Source: JASGIT01 sp047601665
Lineage (GTDB): Bacteria > Pseudomonadota > Gammaproteobacteria > Burkholderiales > Burkholderiaceae_C
Direction of reading: 5' to 3'
Assembly (NCBI GenBank): GCA_047601665.1
Contig: JASGIT010000001.1
Coordinates: forward strand, 2,108,001-2,172,000
DNA: 64,000 nucleotides
Positions within the stretch are counted from its first letter, which is position 1. Every line of letters begins with the position of its first letter. The position numbers were made by a program, and so were the translations under genes. The notes beneath the pieces were generated by a model. It worked only from the letters and a program-made list of their open reading frames with translations. It was not told the DNA's origin and did no database searches. Positions 27,299 to 36,391 of this stretch are shown here, in pieces.

Positions 27299-28499
27299 AT
27301 TCCAATACGCCGGCACCACCGCCGACGGCAAATCCTGCCAAGGCTCCATCCGCGCGCCCAACGCCGAGGCGGCGCGTATGCGCCTGCTCGGCCAGGGCAT
27401 CACGCCCGTGCGCCTGGCCGACGGCAGCGAAGCCGCCGCGCAAGACGCCGCCGCAGGCCCCGCCATCAAGCTCAAGCGCGCCGACGTATTGCTGTTCACC
27501 CGCGAAATGGCCCACCTCAAGCAGGCCAACATGCCGCTCGACCGCGCGCTGGCCATGCTCAAGCAAACCGCCGCCAACGAGCGGCTCCAGGCCTTCCTCG
27601 CTAAAGTGCAAGAAGGCGTGCGCGGCGGCAAGTCGCTGTACCAGTCGCTACTGCCGTTCGAGGCCGACCTCGGGCGCCAATACCTCGTGCTCATCCGCGC
27701 GGGCGAAGCCTCCGGTGCGCTGCACACCGTCCTCAAGGAACTCACCATTCAGCTGGAGGCCGACGACAAGCTGCGCAACTACGTCATCTCCTCCATGACC
27801 TACCCGGTCATCCTGCTGGTGGTGGCCGTGTGCTCCGTGGCGCTGCTGCTGGTCTTCGTCGTGCCCCAGTTCCGCAGCATCTTCGATTCCATGGGCGACA
27901 AGCTGCCCTACCTCACGCAACAGGTGCTGCGCCTGAGCGACTTCCTGCGCAACCACTGGATGGCCCTGCTCGCCGTGCTGGCTGCGCTGCTGCTGCTGGT
28001 TTCGCGCTGGGCCGCCACGCCCTCAGGCCGGCTGCGCATCGACACCACCCTGCTCGGCCTGCCCCTCATGGGCAAGGTGTTGAGCAACCTGCAATTCGCC
28101 ACCTACTTCCGCACCTTCAGCGTGCTGCTGCAACGCGGCGTGCCCATGGTCGATGCGCTGCGCATCGCCATCGACACGCTCACCAACACCGCGCTGCGCC
28201 AGGGCATGGAACCGCTGGTCGGCGTGGTCAAGGCGGGCAAGCGGCTCTCGTCCGGGTTCGATTCGCCCTATTTCGCCAAGACCAGCACGCCCCAGCTCAT
28301 CCGCGTGGCCGAAGAAACCGGCCAGCTCGACGCCACGCTGCTCAGCCTGTCCGAGCGCTACGAAGACGAAGGCCGCCGCACCATGGGCCGCGTGCTCGCC
28401 ACGGCGGAGCCGCTCATCATCATCGTCCTGGGCGCCATGGTCGCCGTTATCATCGTCGCCATTTTGGGCGGCGTCCTGTCGATCAACGACACCATCTGA
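27291..28499 (+). CDS. gspF: type II secretion system inner-membrane platform protein GspF
   Basis: Polytopic platform protein of the secretion machine, 402 residues, normal length. Two T2SSF domains (about 65-190 and 270-395) and three membrane helices (about 165-190, 215-240, 370-395). The repeat signature FTREMAHLKQANMPLDRAL and its counterpart TYFRTFSVLLQRGVPMVDAL are clear. It overlaps gspE by 8 bp. Confidence 0.95.
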   Translation: MTEFQYAGTTADGKSCQGSIRAPNAEAARMRLLGQGITPVRLADGSEAAAQDAAAGPAIKLKRADVLLFTREMAHLKQANMPLDRALAMLKQTAANERLQAFLAKVQEGVRGGKSLYQSLLPFEADLGRQYLVLIRAGEASGALHTVLKELTIQLEADDKLRNYVISSMTYPVILLVVAVCSVALLLVFVVPQFRSIFDSMGDKLPYLTQQVLRLSDFLRNHWMALLAVLAALLLLVSRWAATPSGRLRIDTTLLGLPLMGKVLSNLQFATYFRTFSVLLQRGVPMVDALRIAIDTLTNTALRQGMEPLVGVVKAGKRLSSGFDSPYFAKTSTPQLIRVAEETGQLDATLLSLSERYEDEGRRTMGRVLATAEPLIIIVLGAMVAVIIVAILGGVLSINDTI

Positions 28500-28525
28500 C
28501 ACCGCTTCTGAACAAGGAAATCGAC

Positions 28526-28960
28526 ATGCAAACCCGTCCCTCCCGCCTGCCAGCCCGATTGCGCGCCGCGGGCTTTACCCTGATCGAACTGCTGGTGGTG
28601 CTGGTCATCCTGGGCCTGCTCGCGGGCATCGTCGGCCCCAAGGTGCTCGACCAGCTCGGCGGCGCCAGGTCCAGGACCGCGCGCGTGCAGATCGCCGAGA
28701 TCGAGCAAAGCATGGATCTGTTCAAGCTCGACGTGGGCCGCTACCCCACCGACGCCGAGGGCCTGCGCGCCCTGGTGGACCGCCCCGCCACCGCGCCGGG
28801 CTGGAACGGCCCCTACCTCAAGAAGGGCCTGCCCGTGGATCCCTGGGGCGCGGCCTACCAGTACAAGAACCCTGGCCGCAACGGCGCGCCGGACGTGTTC
28901 TCCCTGGGCGCGGACGGCAAGCCCGGCGGCGACGGTGAAAGCGCTGACGTCTACAACTGA
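28526..28960 (+). CDS. gspG: major pseudopilin GspG
   Basis: Main subunit of the periplasmic pseudopilus, 144 residues. The class III signal is AAGFTLIELLVVLVILGLLA with prepilin cleavage after Gly and Glu at mature position 5. The C-terminal calcium-binding loop is DVFSLGADGKPGGDGESADV. ATG at 28526 has an upstream AAGGAAA. No prepilin peptidase gene is in the window, so processing must be by PilD encoded elsewhere. Confidence 0.95.
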   Translation: MQTRPSRLPARLRAAGFTLIELLVVLVILGLLAGIVGPKVLDQLGGARSRTARVQIAEIEQSMDLFKLDVGRYPTDAEGLRALVDRPATAPGWNGPYLKKGLPVDPWGAAYQYKNPGRNGAPDVFSLGADGKPGGDGESADVYN

Positions 28961-28992
28961 GCCTGCGGCAGCGTAGAGGTGCATCCATCCGC

Positions 28993-29463
28993 ATGAGGCA
29001 AAGGCAGCCGCAGGCCGGGTTCACGCTGCTGGAGCTGCTGGTCGTCCTGGTACTGGCGGGCATCACGGCAGCGGTGGTGGGCGGCGGCGCGCAGTCCTTC
29101 ATGGAGCGCTCCCGCTACCACCAGGTGGTGCGTGACGTGGCCAGCCAGTTGAGCCGGGCGCGGGCGCTGTGCGTGCAGGAAGGGCGCTCCGTCGTCGTCA
29201 CCTACCAGCCCAACTCCCGCCAACTGATCGTGGACGGAACGTTGCGCCTGGAAATTCCGGAGCCGCTCGTGGTGCGCTGGACGCCTGTGCAGCGCATCGG
29301 CCAAAAAGCGAATCCGGCGCTGGGCCAGCCAGTCTTCGTCTTCAATGCCGATGGCGGTGCGATTGGCGGGCAGTTCATGGTGGCGCGCGGCACCCAGGGC
29401 GTGGTTTTCCGCGTCAACTGGCTGCTGGGCACCGTGGAACAGGCCGTGGCGGCGGTGTCATGA
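28993..29463 (+). CDS. gspH: minor pseudopilin GspH
   Basis: Minor pseudopilin of 156 residues with a type IV prepilin leader QAGFTLLELLVVLVLAGI (Glu at mature position 5) and a GspH/FimT-type beta domain (SRYHQVVRDVASQLSRARAL). Overlaps gspI by 4 bp (ATGA). Located in the fixed G-H-I-J-K order, which supports the letter assignment. Confidence 0.9.
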   Translation: MRQRQPQAGFTLLELLVVLVLAGITAAVVGGGAQSFMERSRYHQVVRDVASQLSRARALCVQEGRSVVVTYQPNSRQLIVDGTLRLEIPEPLVVRWTPVQRIGQKANPALGQPVFVFNADGGAIGGQFMVARGTQGVVFRVNWLLGTVEQAVAAVS

Positions 29464-29867
29464 GGCGTGCGTTCCCCCGTGCCTCGCGCGTGCGCGGCTT
29501 CAGCCTGCTCGAAGCCCTGGTCGCCATGGCCATCGCCTCCATCGCTTTCGCCGTGCTGTACCGCGCCGTGGGCCAAAGCTCCAAGACCGTGGTGGACGTC
29601 GATGCCCGCGTGCAGGCGGCGCTCGTGGCCCAATCCGTGCTGGCTTCCGCCACCTTCGCGGAAGACCTCGTCGCCAATCCCGCAGGCCAGGCCGGGCCAT
29701 GGGAGTGGCGCGTCCAGGTCGGCCCTGTCCCCGTGCCCGTGATCGACACCCTGACGCACCAGCCCCAGCCCCCCATGCAGGCCGCGCGCGTGGTCATCGA
29801 CGTGGCTCGAGACGGCCGCACCGTGCTGGAGTGGGCCGGCTGGAAACCCTACCGCACCGCGCCATGA
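29460..29867 (+). CDS. gspI: minor pseudopilin GspI
   Basis: Minor pseudopilin of 135 residues. Prepilin signal VRGFSLLEALVAMAIASIAF with Glu at mature position 5. The GspI/GspJ/GspK trio forms the pseudopilus tip. ATG at 29460 overlaps the gspH stop and the gene ends in a 4-bp overlap with gspJ. Confidence 0.9.
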   Translation: MRRAFPRASRVRGFSLLEALVAMAIASIAFAVLYRAVGQSSKTVVDVDARVQAALVAQSVLASATFAEDLVANPAGQAGPWEWRVQVGPVPVPVIDTLTHQPQPPMQAARVVIDVARDGRTVLEWAGWKPYRTAP

Positions 29868-30478
29868 GCCGCCTGCCCGCCTCCCGCCAGCGCGGCTTCA
29901 CGCTGCTCGAACTGCTGATCGCCCTGGCCGTCACCGTCGCCGTGGTCGCCTTGGTGTTCGCGGGCTTCGGCGTCATCGGGCGCTCCGAAGAGCGCAATCA
30001 GCGCACCATCGACCGTTCCGAACGCATGATGGCCGTCAGCCAGTGGCTGGGCCGCAAATTCGACACCCTGCGTCCCCTCAAGCGCCGCAACGCAGACGGT
30101 GGCTTCGTCAATTTCTTCAGCGGCAATGCGGCGGGCGCTGTCTGGGTCGCCCCCCTGCCCGAAAAAGGCGACGAAGGCGGCCTCTACGTCTTCCGCGCCT
30201 CGCCCCTGCGGCACGATGATGGCAGCGTTGACCTCGCCATCGAGGCCATGCCCTACGACGGCGCCCTCATGAACGTGGACTGGGCGCGGGCCTCCCGCGC
30301 CATCCTGCTGCCCCGGGTCACCACTTTGCAGTGGTACTACCAGGACGGCGCCACGGGCCAGTGGCTCCAGCAATGGGGCTCCGAGCAGGCGCAGTACCCG
30401 GCCAGGGTCAGGCTCGACGTCGGCGACGCCCAGGGCGAATGGCCCGCTCTGGTCTTTGCCTTGGTGAAGGCGCGATGA
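29864..30478 (+). CDS. gspJ: minor pseudopilin GspJ
   Basis: Minor pseudopilin of 204 residues. Prepilin leader QRGFTLLELLIALAVTVAVV, then a beta-rich domain with a typical LQWYYQDGATGQWLQQW segment near the C-terminus. Overlaps its neighbours by 4 bp on both sides. Confidence 0.9.
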   Translation: MSRLPASRQRGFTLLELLIALAVTVAVVALVFAGFGVIGRSEERNQRTIDRSERMMAVSQWLGRKFDTLRPLKRRNADGGFVNFFSGNAAGAVWVAPLPEKGDEGGLYVFRASPLRHDDGSVDLAIEAMPYDGALMNVDWARASRAILLPRVTTLQWYYQDGATGQWLQQWGSEQAQYPARVRLDVGDAQGEWPALVFALVKAR

Positions 30479-31389
30479 CCCACCGCCGCACCGCACGCTC
30501 CCACCGTGGCACCGCGCTGATCCTGGTGCTCTGGCTCGTGGCTGCGCTCTCGCTCGTGGTGCTCGCGGGCGCGCGCAGCGTGCGCCAGCAAACCCAGGGC
30601 GCGGCCATCGATCTGGAGCGGTTGCGCACTGGGCAGGTGCTGGACACGGCCCTGCAACTCGTCATCCAGCGCTTGGCGGCTGACAGCGCCAACGCGGGCC
30701 GGTACCGCCAGCAAACCCTGCAAATTGGCTCCCAGTCCGTGCAGGTGGAAGTCATTCCAGCCAGCGGGCTGGTGGATTTCACCGTTGCCAGCGAGGCCCT
30801 GCAACTTGCGCTGCTGCAGCGCGTGGGCGGCCTGACGCCGGGCGAGGCTGCCATCATGGCTTCGCGCATCAAAGACTACATCGACCCCGACGACGAACCC
30901 AGCGGCGTCGGTGGTGCCGAAGCTCCCCAGTACCGGGCTGCGGGACGCACCGCCATGCCGCGCAATGCCGGCCTGGACGACCCCGTCGAATTGCGCATGG
31001 TGCTGGGAATGACCCCAGAGCTGTATGAGATAATCGCCCCCTATCTCAGCATCAATGGGCAGCAACGCCTCTCCATCGACGCCGCGCCGCCCGCTCTGAT
31101 CGATGCGCTCATGGGCCAGCCAGGGCTGGGGGTGCAAGTCCAGTCATCCCCCCCCGAAACGCGCGCAGCAGCCTTTCTGTCCGGTGCTGCCGCTGATCTG
31201 TTTGCATCTGGCAGTGCAGGCGGCGGGGCCGTCAAGCTGCGCGCTGTCCTGCAGACCGAAGCCGGGCGCTGGTGGCAGCGCGAAGCGTGGGTGGATCTGA
31301 ACCGTCCCGATGTGTTGACCCCTTGGACCACGGTCTCTCTGGAGCCCACCCGCCGCATGAATCCGCCGCAACAGGAAATCCATCCATGA
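30475..31389 (+). CDS. gspK: minor pseudopilin GspK
   Basis: Large tip pseudopilin of 304 residues. Leader GTALILVLWLVAALSLVVLA lacks the Glu5 found in other pseudopilins, as is normal for GspK. The inserted helical domain (SRIKDYIDPDDEPS, ASRIKDY) and conserved DDPVELRMVLGMTPELYE are present. Overlaps gspL by 4 bp. Confidence 0.9.
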   Translation: MTHRRTARSHRGTALILVLWLVAALSLVVLAGARSVRQQTQGAAIDLERLRTGQVLDTALQLVIQRLAADSANAGRYRQQTLQIGSQSVQVEVIPASGLVDFTVASEALQLALLQRVGGLTPGEAAIMASRIKDYIDPDDEPSGVGGAEAPQYRAAGRTAMPRNAGLDDPVELRMVLGMTPELYEIIAPYLSINGQQRLSIDAAPPALIDALMGQPGLGVQVQSSPPETRAAAFLSGAAADLFASGSAGGGAVKLRAVLQTEAGRWWQREAWVDLNRPDVLTPWTTVSLEPTRRMNPPQQEIHP

Positions 31390-32387
31390 CAGCAGCCACG
31401 GAGCAGTTCAACCGCCGCATGCACACTGCGCTGGATCGGCTCGCCTGGGGCTTTGGCGACTGCCGCCGCCTACTCGCCCAGCGCGGACTGTGGCCCGCCG
31501 CCGCGCAGGCCCTGGCGTCGCCCGACGGTACGCGCTGGCTCCTGGCGCAGGAGCGCTTGCGCGAACGCAATGACAGCCGCAAGCCCCAGGGGCTGCTCGT
31601 GCCCGAAGCTGAATGCCTGTGGGGTCATCTGCAACTGCCCGACATGCCGCGCAAGGCATTGGGCAATGCCGTGGACGAAGCCATGTGGCGCGTTTCCCCG
31701 CTGCCGCCCGACCAGATCGCTGCAGCCTGGACTGCCGAGCCCCACGGGGACAGCTGGGCTGTCGAATGGGGCATGTGCCGGCGCACGCTGCTGAGCGAGG
31801 CGCAGAGCCAATGGGGCCTGGACGCCGCCGCGCCCGTGTACCTTGCGCGCGCAGGCCGCGCCCTGCCCGTGCGCACGGTGGCGTGGCAGGCCCAAGCCAA
31901 ACGCCAGCGCTGGATGGACGGGCTGATCGCCGCGGCGCTGGCGCTGGTGCTGGCCGCCCTGGCCGCGCCCGCCCTCATGCCCCTGGTGCTCAAGCGCGAG
32001 GGGGTGGTGCGCGCCATGCTGCATATCTCCGAACTCGAACCCCAGGCTGCGCCGCTGCGTCCGCAGCTTGAGGAATTGCGCCAACAAGCCACCATGGCTG
32101 CGGATCTGCGCAAGAGCATGGCCGACGCCGTGCCCCTTGCCCGTGTCATCGACGAACTGTCCGCCGCGCTGCCCGACGACACCTGGCTCGACCGCATCGA
32201 AGTCAATGGCGGCGACATCCGCATTACCGGCCTGACAGGCAACGCCGCAGACCTCATCGCCAGCCTGGGCCGCCAGCCTGCCTTTGCAGACGTGCATTCC
32301 ACGGGTGCCAGCGTGCGCGACGGTGGCTTGAACAAAGAGCGCTTCATCTTCGAAATGCGCTGGCGCGGGGAGGAGAAAAAACCATGA
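31386..32387 (+). CDS. gspL: type II secretion protein GspL (PilN-like C-terminus)
   Basis: Bitopic inner-membrane platform component that links GspE to GspM, 333 residues. The cytoplasmic N-terminal part (about 1-175) is a shortened GspL/PilM-type domain, followed by one membrane helix (about 178-203, LIAAALALVLAALAAPALMP) and a periplasmic PilN-like domain (about 205-333, IDELSAALPDDTWLDRIEV). The position between gspK and gspM identifies it. The cytoplasmic domain is poorly conserved in sequence, as usual. Confidence 0.82.
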   Translation: MTAATEQFNRRMHTALDRLAWGFGDCRRLLAQRGLWPAAAQALASPDGTRWLLAQERLRERNDSRKPQGLLVPEAECLWGHLQLPDMPRKALGNAVDEAMWRVSPLPPDQIAAAWTAEPHGDSWAVEWGMCRRTLLSEAQSQWGLDAAAPVYLARAGRALPVRTVAWQAQAKRQRWMDGLIAAALALVLAALAAPALMPLVLKREGVVRAMLHISELEPQAAPLRPQLEELRQQATMAADLRKSMADAVPLARVIDELSAALPDDTWLDRIEVNGGDIRITGLTGNAADLIASLGRQPAFADVHSTGASVRDGGLNKERFIFEMRWRGEEKKP

Positions 32388-32953
32388 ACACCTGGACGCG
32401 ACGCGCCATCCTCACGGTGGTGCTGGCCGTGCTGGCCGTGCTGGCCGCAGCGGCCTTCGTCTACCACGCGGGCTGGCAGCGGTATGACGGCGCGCAGCAA
32501 CAGCTTGAGGCGCGCAGCGAGCGCCTGGACGGCATGGTGGCCGCAGGCGATGACATCGAATCCCAACTCGCCGCGGCACGCAAGAACGTCACCCCCTGGC
32601 TGCATCCGGCAGGCGACAACGCGCAGAACGACGTGCAGCAGCGCCTGCGCGAACTCATCGCCTCCTCGGGCTGCACGCTGGTTTCTTCCCAGGTGGCGCT
32701 GGATCCCGCTGCGGACGGCAAGCTCGCCCGCGTGCGCCTGACCGCCACCGTCAGCGGCGACTGGGCCAAGCTCGTGCGCTTCATGGAGGCGCTGCAATCG
32801 CGCACGCCGCCGTTCTGGCTGCGCTCCGTTTCCTTCATGCGCGAAGGGCAGGCCGCCAATCCAACCCAGTCGGCCCGCCTGACCCTGCAACTGGACGCGC
32901 CCCTTGCGCCTCAACCCACGCCCCAGCCCGCGCCGCAGAAGGGGCAGCCATGA
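32384..32953 (+). CDS. gspM: type II secretion protein GspM (PilO-like)
   Basis: Inner-membrane assembly protein of 189 residues: one N-terminal helix (about 8-29), a periplasmic coiled segment (QQQLEARSERLDGMV) and a ferredoxin-like PilO/GspM domain. The last 20 residues are a Pro/Gln-rich tail. Overlaps gspL and the next gene by 4 bp. Confidence 0.82.
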   Translation: MNTWTRRAILTVVLAVLAVLAAAAFVYHAGWQRYDGAQQQLEARSERLDGMVAAGDDIESQLAAARKNVTPWLHPAGDNAQNDVQQRLRELIASSGCTLVSSQVALDPAADGKLARVRLTATVSGDWAKLVRFMEALQSRTPPFWLRSVSFMREGQAANPTQSARLTLQLDAPLAPQPTPQPAPQKGQP

Positions 32954-33453
32954 CACTCAAGCCTTGGCACATCGCCCCCGTTCTGGCCGTCGCCGCCGTT
33001 GCCGCCGCCATCGGGTGGTGGCAAATGCAAAAAGATCGCTGGAGCCCGCCGCCGGCGCTCAAGCCCGACCTGCCCCAGATCGAGCCCATGCCTGCGCCTG
33101 CGCCGTTCACGGCCAAACAGGCCCTGGCGCGCCCCTTGCTGTGGACATCCCGCCGCCCCTCTCCTGTCGATGAGAAAAAAGACGGTATGGCGCAGGAGAT
33201 CACGCAGTCGCGCCTGACGGCGGTGCTGGAATCCGGCCGCGAGCGGGTCGCCGTGCTGCAGCGCGCCAACGGCACCACCCTCAAGGTCACCACGGAAACC
33301 GCGCCGTGGCGCATTCAATCATTCGACGGCCGCAAGGCCGTATTCGTGTCGGGCAGCCAGAGCGTTGAGAAACCGCTCGAAGCAGGCAAACAGGCGCCGC
33401 CCAAAGGGGGCGCCCGTGCCGGTGTGCAGCCCCCGCCCAAGCCGGCCCCATGA
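32950..33453 (+). CDS. GspN/GspC-like protein (XpsN analogue)
   Basis: A 167-residue inner-membrane protein: one N-terminal helix (about 7-24) and a periplasmic domain resembling the homology region of GspC/XpsN/PilP (ALARPLLWTSRRP ... RLTAVLESGRERVAVLQRANG). In xps-type operons the gene at this place replaces the missing GspC and contacts the secretin. The C-terminus is a Pro/Gly-rich tail. There is no separate gspC in the operon, so this is the best candidate for the bridge to GspD. Confidence 0.72.
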   Translation: MTLKPWHIAPVLAVAAVAAAIGWWQMQKDRWSPPPALKPDLPQIEPMPAPAPFTAKQALARPLLWTSRRPSPVDEKKDGMAQEITQSRLTAVLESGRERVAVLQRANGTTLKVTTETAPWRIQSFDGRKAVFVSGSQSVEKPLEAGKQAPPKGGARAGVQPPPKPAP

Positions 33454-33479
33454 CACCCAGCCAACGGAGTAAAGCCTCT

Positions 33480-35903
33480 ATGAACATTCGGCCATCCATC
33501 CTCACGCTCGCGCTGCTCTCGGCGGGCTGTGCCAGCAGCGTGAATGGCGCGCCTGTCAGCGAACCCGTGCCGCCCGTGGCGCCGCCCATTCCCGCCCTGG
33601 CCGCGCCGGCGCCTCTGGCGGCACCAGCAGCGCCCGCCTCCGTGCCTGCCTCTGCAGCGCAGGCGCCAGCCAATACCACGAAGCTCTTTCCCGGCAACGA
33701 CAGGCTGTTCAAGAGCGACATCGCCCCCAAGGTCGACCCCGTGCTGGCCAGTGGCGACAAGGTGTCTCTCAACTTTGAAGACGTCACCGTCGGCAACCTG
33801 GCCACGGCCCTGCTGGGAGACCTGCTCAAACTCAACTACACCGTGGATGCCGGCGGCGACACGGTGGTGAGCCTGCGCACGCGCCAGCCCCTGCCGCGCA
33901 GTCAGGTGCTCGACGTGCTCGATGCCGTGCTGCTCCCGCACGACCTGGCCATTGTGCGCGACGGCGCGGGCGTGTACCACGTCACCAAGCGCACGGTCAC
34001 TGTCGGCGCGCGCCCCGTGGTGGGCGCTTCCAAGATCAAGGACCTGGCCGGCGCGGGCACCGTCATCGTGCCGCTGAACTACATCGCCGCAGCGGAAATG
34101 GCCAAGATCCTCCAGCCCCTGGCCCCGCGCGAAGCCATCGTGTACGTGGACAGCAATCGCAACCTGCTTGTCCTGCAAGGCAGCAAGGCCCAGTTGAACG
34201 GCTGGCTCGAAATGGTGGACGCCTTCGACGTGGACTTCCTCGCCGGCATGTCGCTGGGCGTCTTCGTGCTCGAAAACGCCAACGTCAACGTCGTGCGCGA
34301 TGCGCTCCAATCCATATTGGGCGGTAGCAGCGCAGGCAAGGCAGACCCCTACGGCGGCGCCACGCCTACGCCCATGACGGGCTCCGCTGCGCAGGGCGGC
34401 GGTAGCGCGGCCCAAGCTGCCGCCGCTGCCGCAGCCACGAGCGGCGCACCAGCCGGGGCGGGGGTCAGCCCGCTGTCCGGCCTTGTGCGCGTCTTCCCCA
34501 TCGAACGGCTCAATGCGCTGGTCGTCGTCACGCCGCGCAAGCACCTGCTCACGCAAGTCGAAACCTGGATCCGCAGGCTCGACCGCCCCACCGATGCACT
34601 GGAGCAGCGCCTGTACGTCTATCCTGTGCAAAACGGTTCCGCCGTCCACTTGGCCGAAATGCTCAACGGCCTGTTCAGCGGCGGCAATGCATCCTCGGCG
34701 GCCGGCAGCGCGGGGGTGGCGCAAGGCGCGGCGCCCACACAGTTTGGCGGAACGGGCGCGTCTGCGTCTCCCTTTGGCAATTCCTCCATGGCAGGGGCAA
34801 GTACCGGCACTGCTGGCACTGTCGGCAGTGTTACCGGAACTTCCGGCACAAGCACCTTGGGCAGCGGCCTTGCCGGGGGCAGCGCCGGCAGAACCGGGGC
34901 TGCTACCGGAGCGCCGCTCACCACCACCACCCAGTTGGAAGGCAACGTGCGCGTCGTGGCTGACGACAAGCGCAACGCCCTGCTCATCCGCGCACCCCAG
35001 GCCGAGTACCGGCGCATAGAGCAGGCCCTGCGTGAACTCGACAAAGCCCCTACCCAGGTGCTCATCGAGGCCAGCATCATCGAAGTCAGCCTCACGGGCA
35101 ACCTGCAATACGGCGTCGAATGGTTCCTGCAGAACAGCATGAGCCGGGGCCGCACGGGCCAGGCCGCGCTCAACATGAACCAAACGGGCGACATCGGCGC
35201 GAAGCAGCCCGGCTTCTCGTACACAATCCTCAATTCGGCGAACGCGGTGCGTGCCACGCTCAATGCGCTGGCGGCCAACACCAAGGTCAAGGTGCTGTCC
35301 AACCCCTCCATCATGGTGCTGGACAACAGCAGTGCCACCATCATGGTCGGCACGCAGCAACCCATTCAGCAGGCCTCTGTTCTTAATACAACCAGTTCTG
35401 TTATCACTAATTCTTATGCATACAAGGATACCGGGGTCATTCTCTCTGTGACGCCCTCCATCAACGCGGGTGGATTGGTCACGCTGGATATCAGCCAGCA
35501 GGTTGTTGCCGTAGGTGCTCAGGACACTAAAGCAACAGGCCAATACAGCTTTTTGAACCGTCAGATTCAAACAAAGGTGGCGGTACGCTCTGGCGAACCG
35601 GTCGTCCTGGGCGGCGTCATCAGTGAAAACCAAACCACCGACAACAGTGGCGTACCAGGCTTGCGCAGCATTCCTCTGTTGGGCGCGTTGTTTTCCACCA
35701 ATAACAACTCTTCCGACCGTACCGAGTTGATGGTGGTCATGACCCCCCGCGTGCTCGAAAACGACGACGACCTGCGCCAGGCCAGCGCCGAAATGCGCCA
35801 ACGCATGAAAACCCTGTCGCTCGAAACCGCGCTGCAGCCCGCCGCACCCGTCCAGCGGCAGCCTGCCGAAGGCCCTGCGGCGGAACAATTGCAGCAGCGC
35901 TGA
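33480..35903 (+). CDS. gspD: type II secretion system secretin GspD
   Basis: Outer-membrane multimeric channel. From the ATG at 33480 it has 807 residues and a lipoprotein signal (LALLSAGC), preceded by GGAG; an ATG at 33450 overlapping the previous stop would add ten residues and spoil the signal. N0-N3 domains (about 70-460) are interrupted by two Gly/Ala/Ser/Thr-rich linkers (about 288-325 and 400-475). The secretin core follows, with VKVLSNPSIMVLDNSSATI and VPGLRSIPLLGALFS. About 370 bases encoding the core (35370-35740) are distinctly AT-richer than the rest of the gene. It ends the gsp operon. Confidence 0.94.
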   Translation: MNIRPSILTLALLSAGCASSVNGAPVSEPVPPVAPPIPALAAPAPLAAPAAPASVPASAAQAPANTTKLFPGNDRLFKSDIAPKVDPVLASGDKVSLNFEDVTVGNLATALLGDLLKLNYTVDAGGDTVVSLRTRQPLPRSQVLDVLDAVLLPHDLAIVRDGAGVYHVTKRTVTVGARPVVGASKIKDLAGAGTVIVPLNYIAAAEMAKILQPLAPREAIVYVDSNRNLLVLQGSKAQLNGWLEMVDAFDVDFLAGMSLGVFVLENANVNVVRDALQSILGGSSAGKADPYGGATPTPMTGSAAQGGGSAAQAAAAAAATSGAPAGAGVSPLSGLVRVFPIERLNALVVVTPRKHLLTQVETWIRRLDRPTDALEQRLYVYPVQNGSAVHLAEMLNGLFSGGNASSAAGSAGVAQGAAPTQFGGTGASASPFGNSSMAGASTGTAGTVGSVTGTSGTSTLGSGLAGGSAGRTGAATGAPLTTTTQLEGNVRVVADDKRNALLIRAPQAEYRRIEQALRELDKAPTQVLIEASIIEVSLTGNLQYGVEWFLQNSMSRGRTGQAALNMNQTGDIGAKQPGFSYTILNSANAVRATLNALAANTKVKVLSNPSIMVLDNSSATIMVGTQQPIQQASVLNTTSSVITNSYAYKDTGVILSVTPSINAGGLVTLDISQQVVAVGAQDTKATGQYSFLNRQIQTKVAVRSGEPVVLGGVISENQTTDNSGVPGLRSIPLLGALFSTNNNSSDRTELMVVMTPRVLENDDDLRQASAEMRQRMKTLSLETALQPAAPVQRQPAEGPAAEQLQQR

Positions 35904-35939
35904 GTCTGCTTGCATTGTCATTTTTCAGGAGAACTGCAC

Positions 35940-36377
35940 ATGAACCTCCCCGCAATGCCCCGCCGCCGCCTGCTGCAAACGGCGCTGCTGCCCGTCGCCG
36001 CACCTCTGCTGGCCCTGGGCGGCTGTGCCACCGCCGCCCCTAATTCCGCGACAGACCGCGAAGCCTTACTCACCCGCGCGCGCGAGTTCTGGAAGGCCGT
36101 GCAGGCCGACGACTTGGTCACCGCCTGGAAGTACGAGCAAATTTCCAAAAACCCCAAGGCCACCTTGCAGAACTACCTCAAGCGCGATGGCGGTATCTTG
36201 TACGAAACGGTGGAAGTCGCGGGCGTAATCTCCATCGACGGCGACCAGGCGCTGGTAGATGTGAAAACCACTTACTCCGTGCCCGTCATCCGTGCCACGG
36301 GCATCAAGGGGGTGCTGCAAGATCCATGGGTGCGCCTGGAAGGCCAGTGGTACCACGCGCCAAAAATCAGCGGCTAA
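35940..36377 (+). CDS. predicted lipoprotein of unknown function
   Basis: A 145-residue exported protein. The signal MPRRRLLQTALLPVAAPLLA ends in a lipobox LGGC (Cys29), with a run of Arg typical of a twin-arginine-like or strongly basic n-region. The mature part (EFWKAVQADDLVTAWKYEQI ... GIKGVLQDPWVRLEGQWYH) resembles small NTF2-like/DUF4878 ligand-binding domains, but this is only a resemblance. AGGAG upstream supports the ATG at 35940. It lies 36 bp after gspD and is probably cotranscribed with it, so a role with the secretion system is possible. Confidence 0.75.
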   Translation: MNLPAMPRRRLLQTALLPVAAPLLALGGCATAAPNSATDREALLTRAREFWKAVQADDLVTAWKYEQISKNPKATLQNYLKRDGGILYETVEVAGVISIDGDQALVDVKTTYSVPVIRATGIKGVLQDPWVRLEGQWYHAPKISG

Positions 36378-36391
36378 CAACGGTAATCCTG

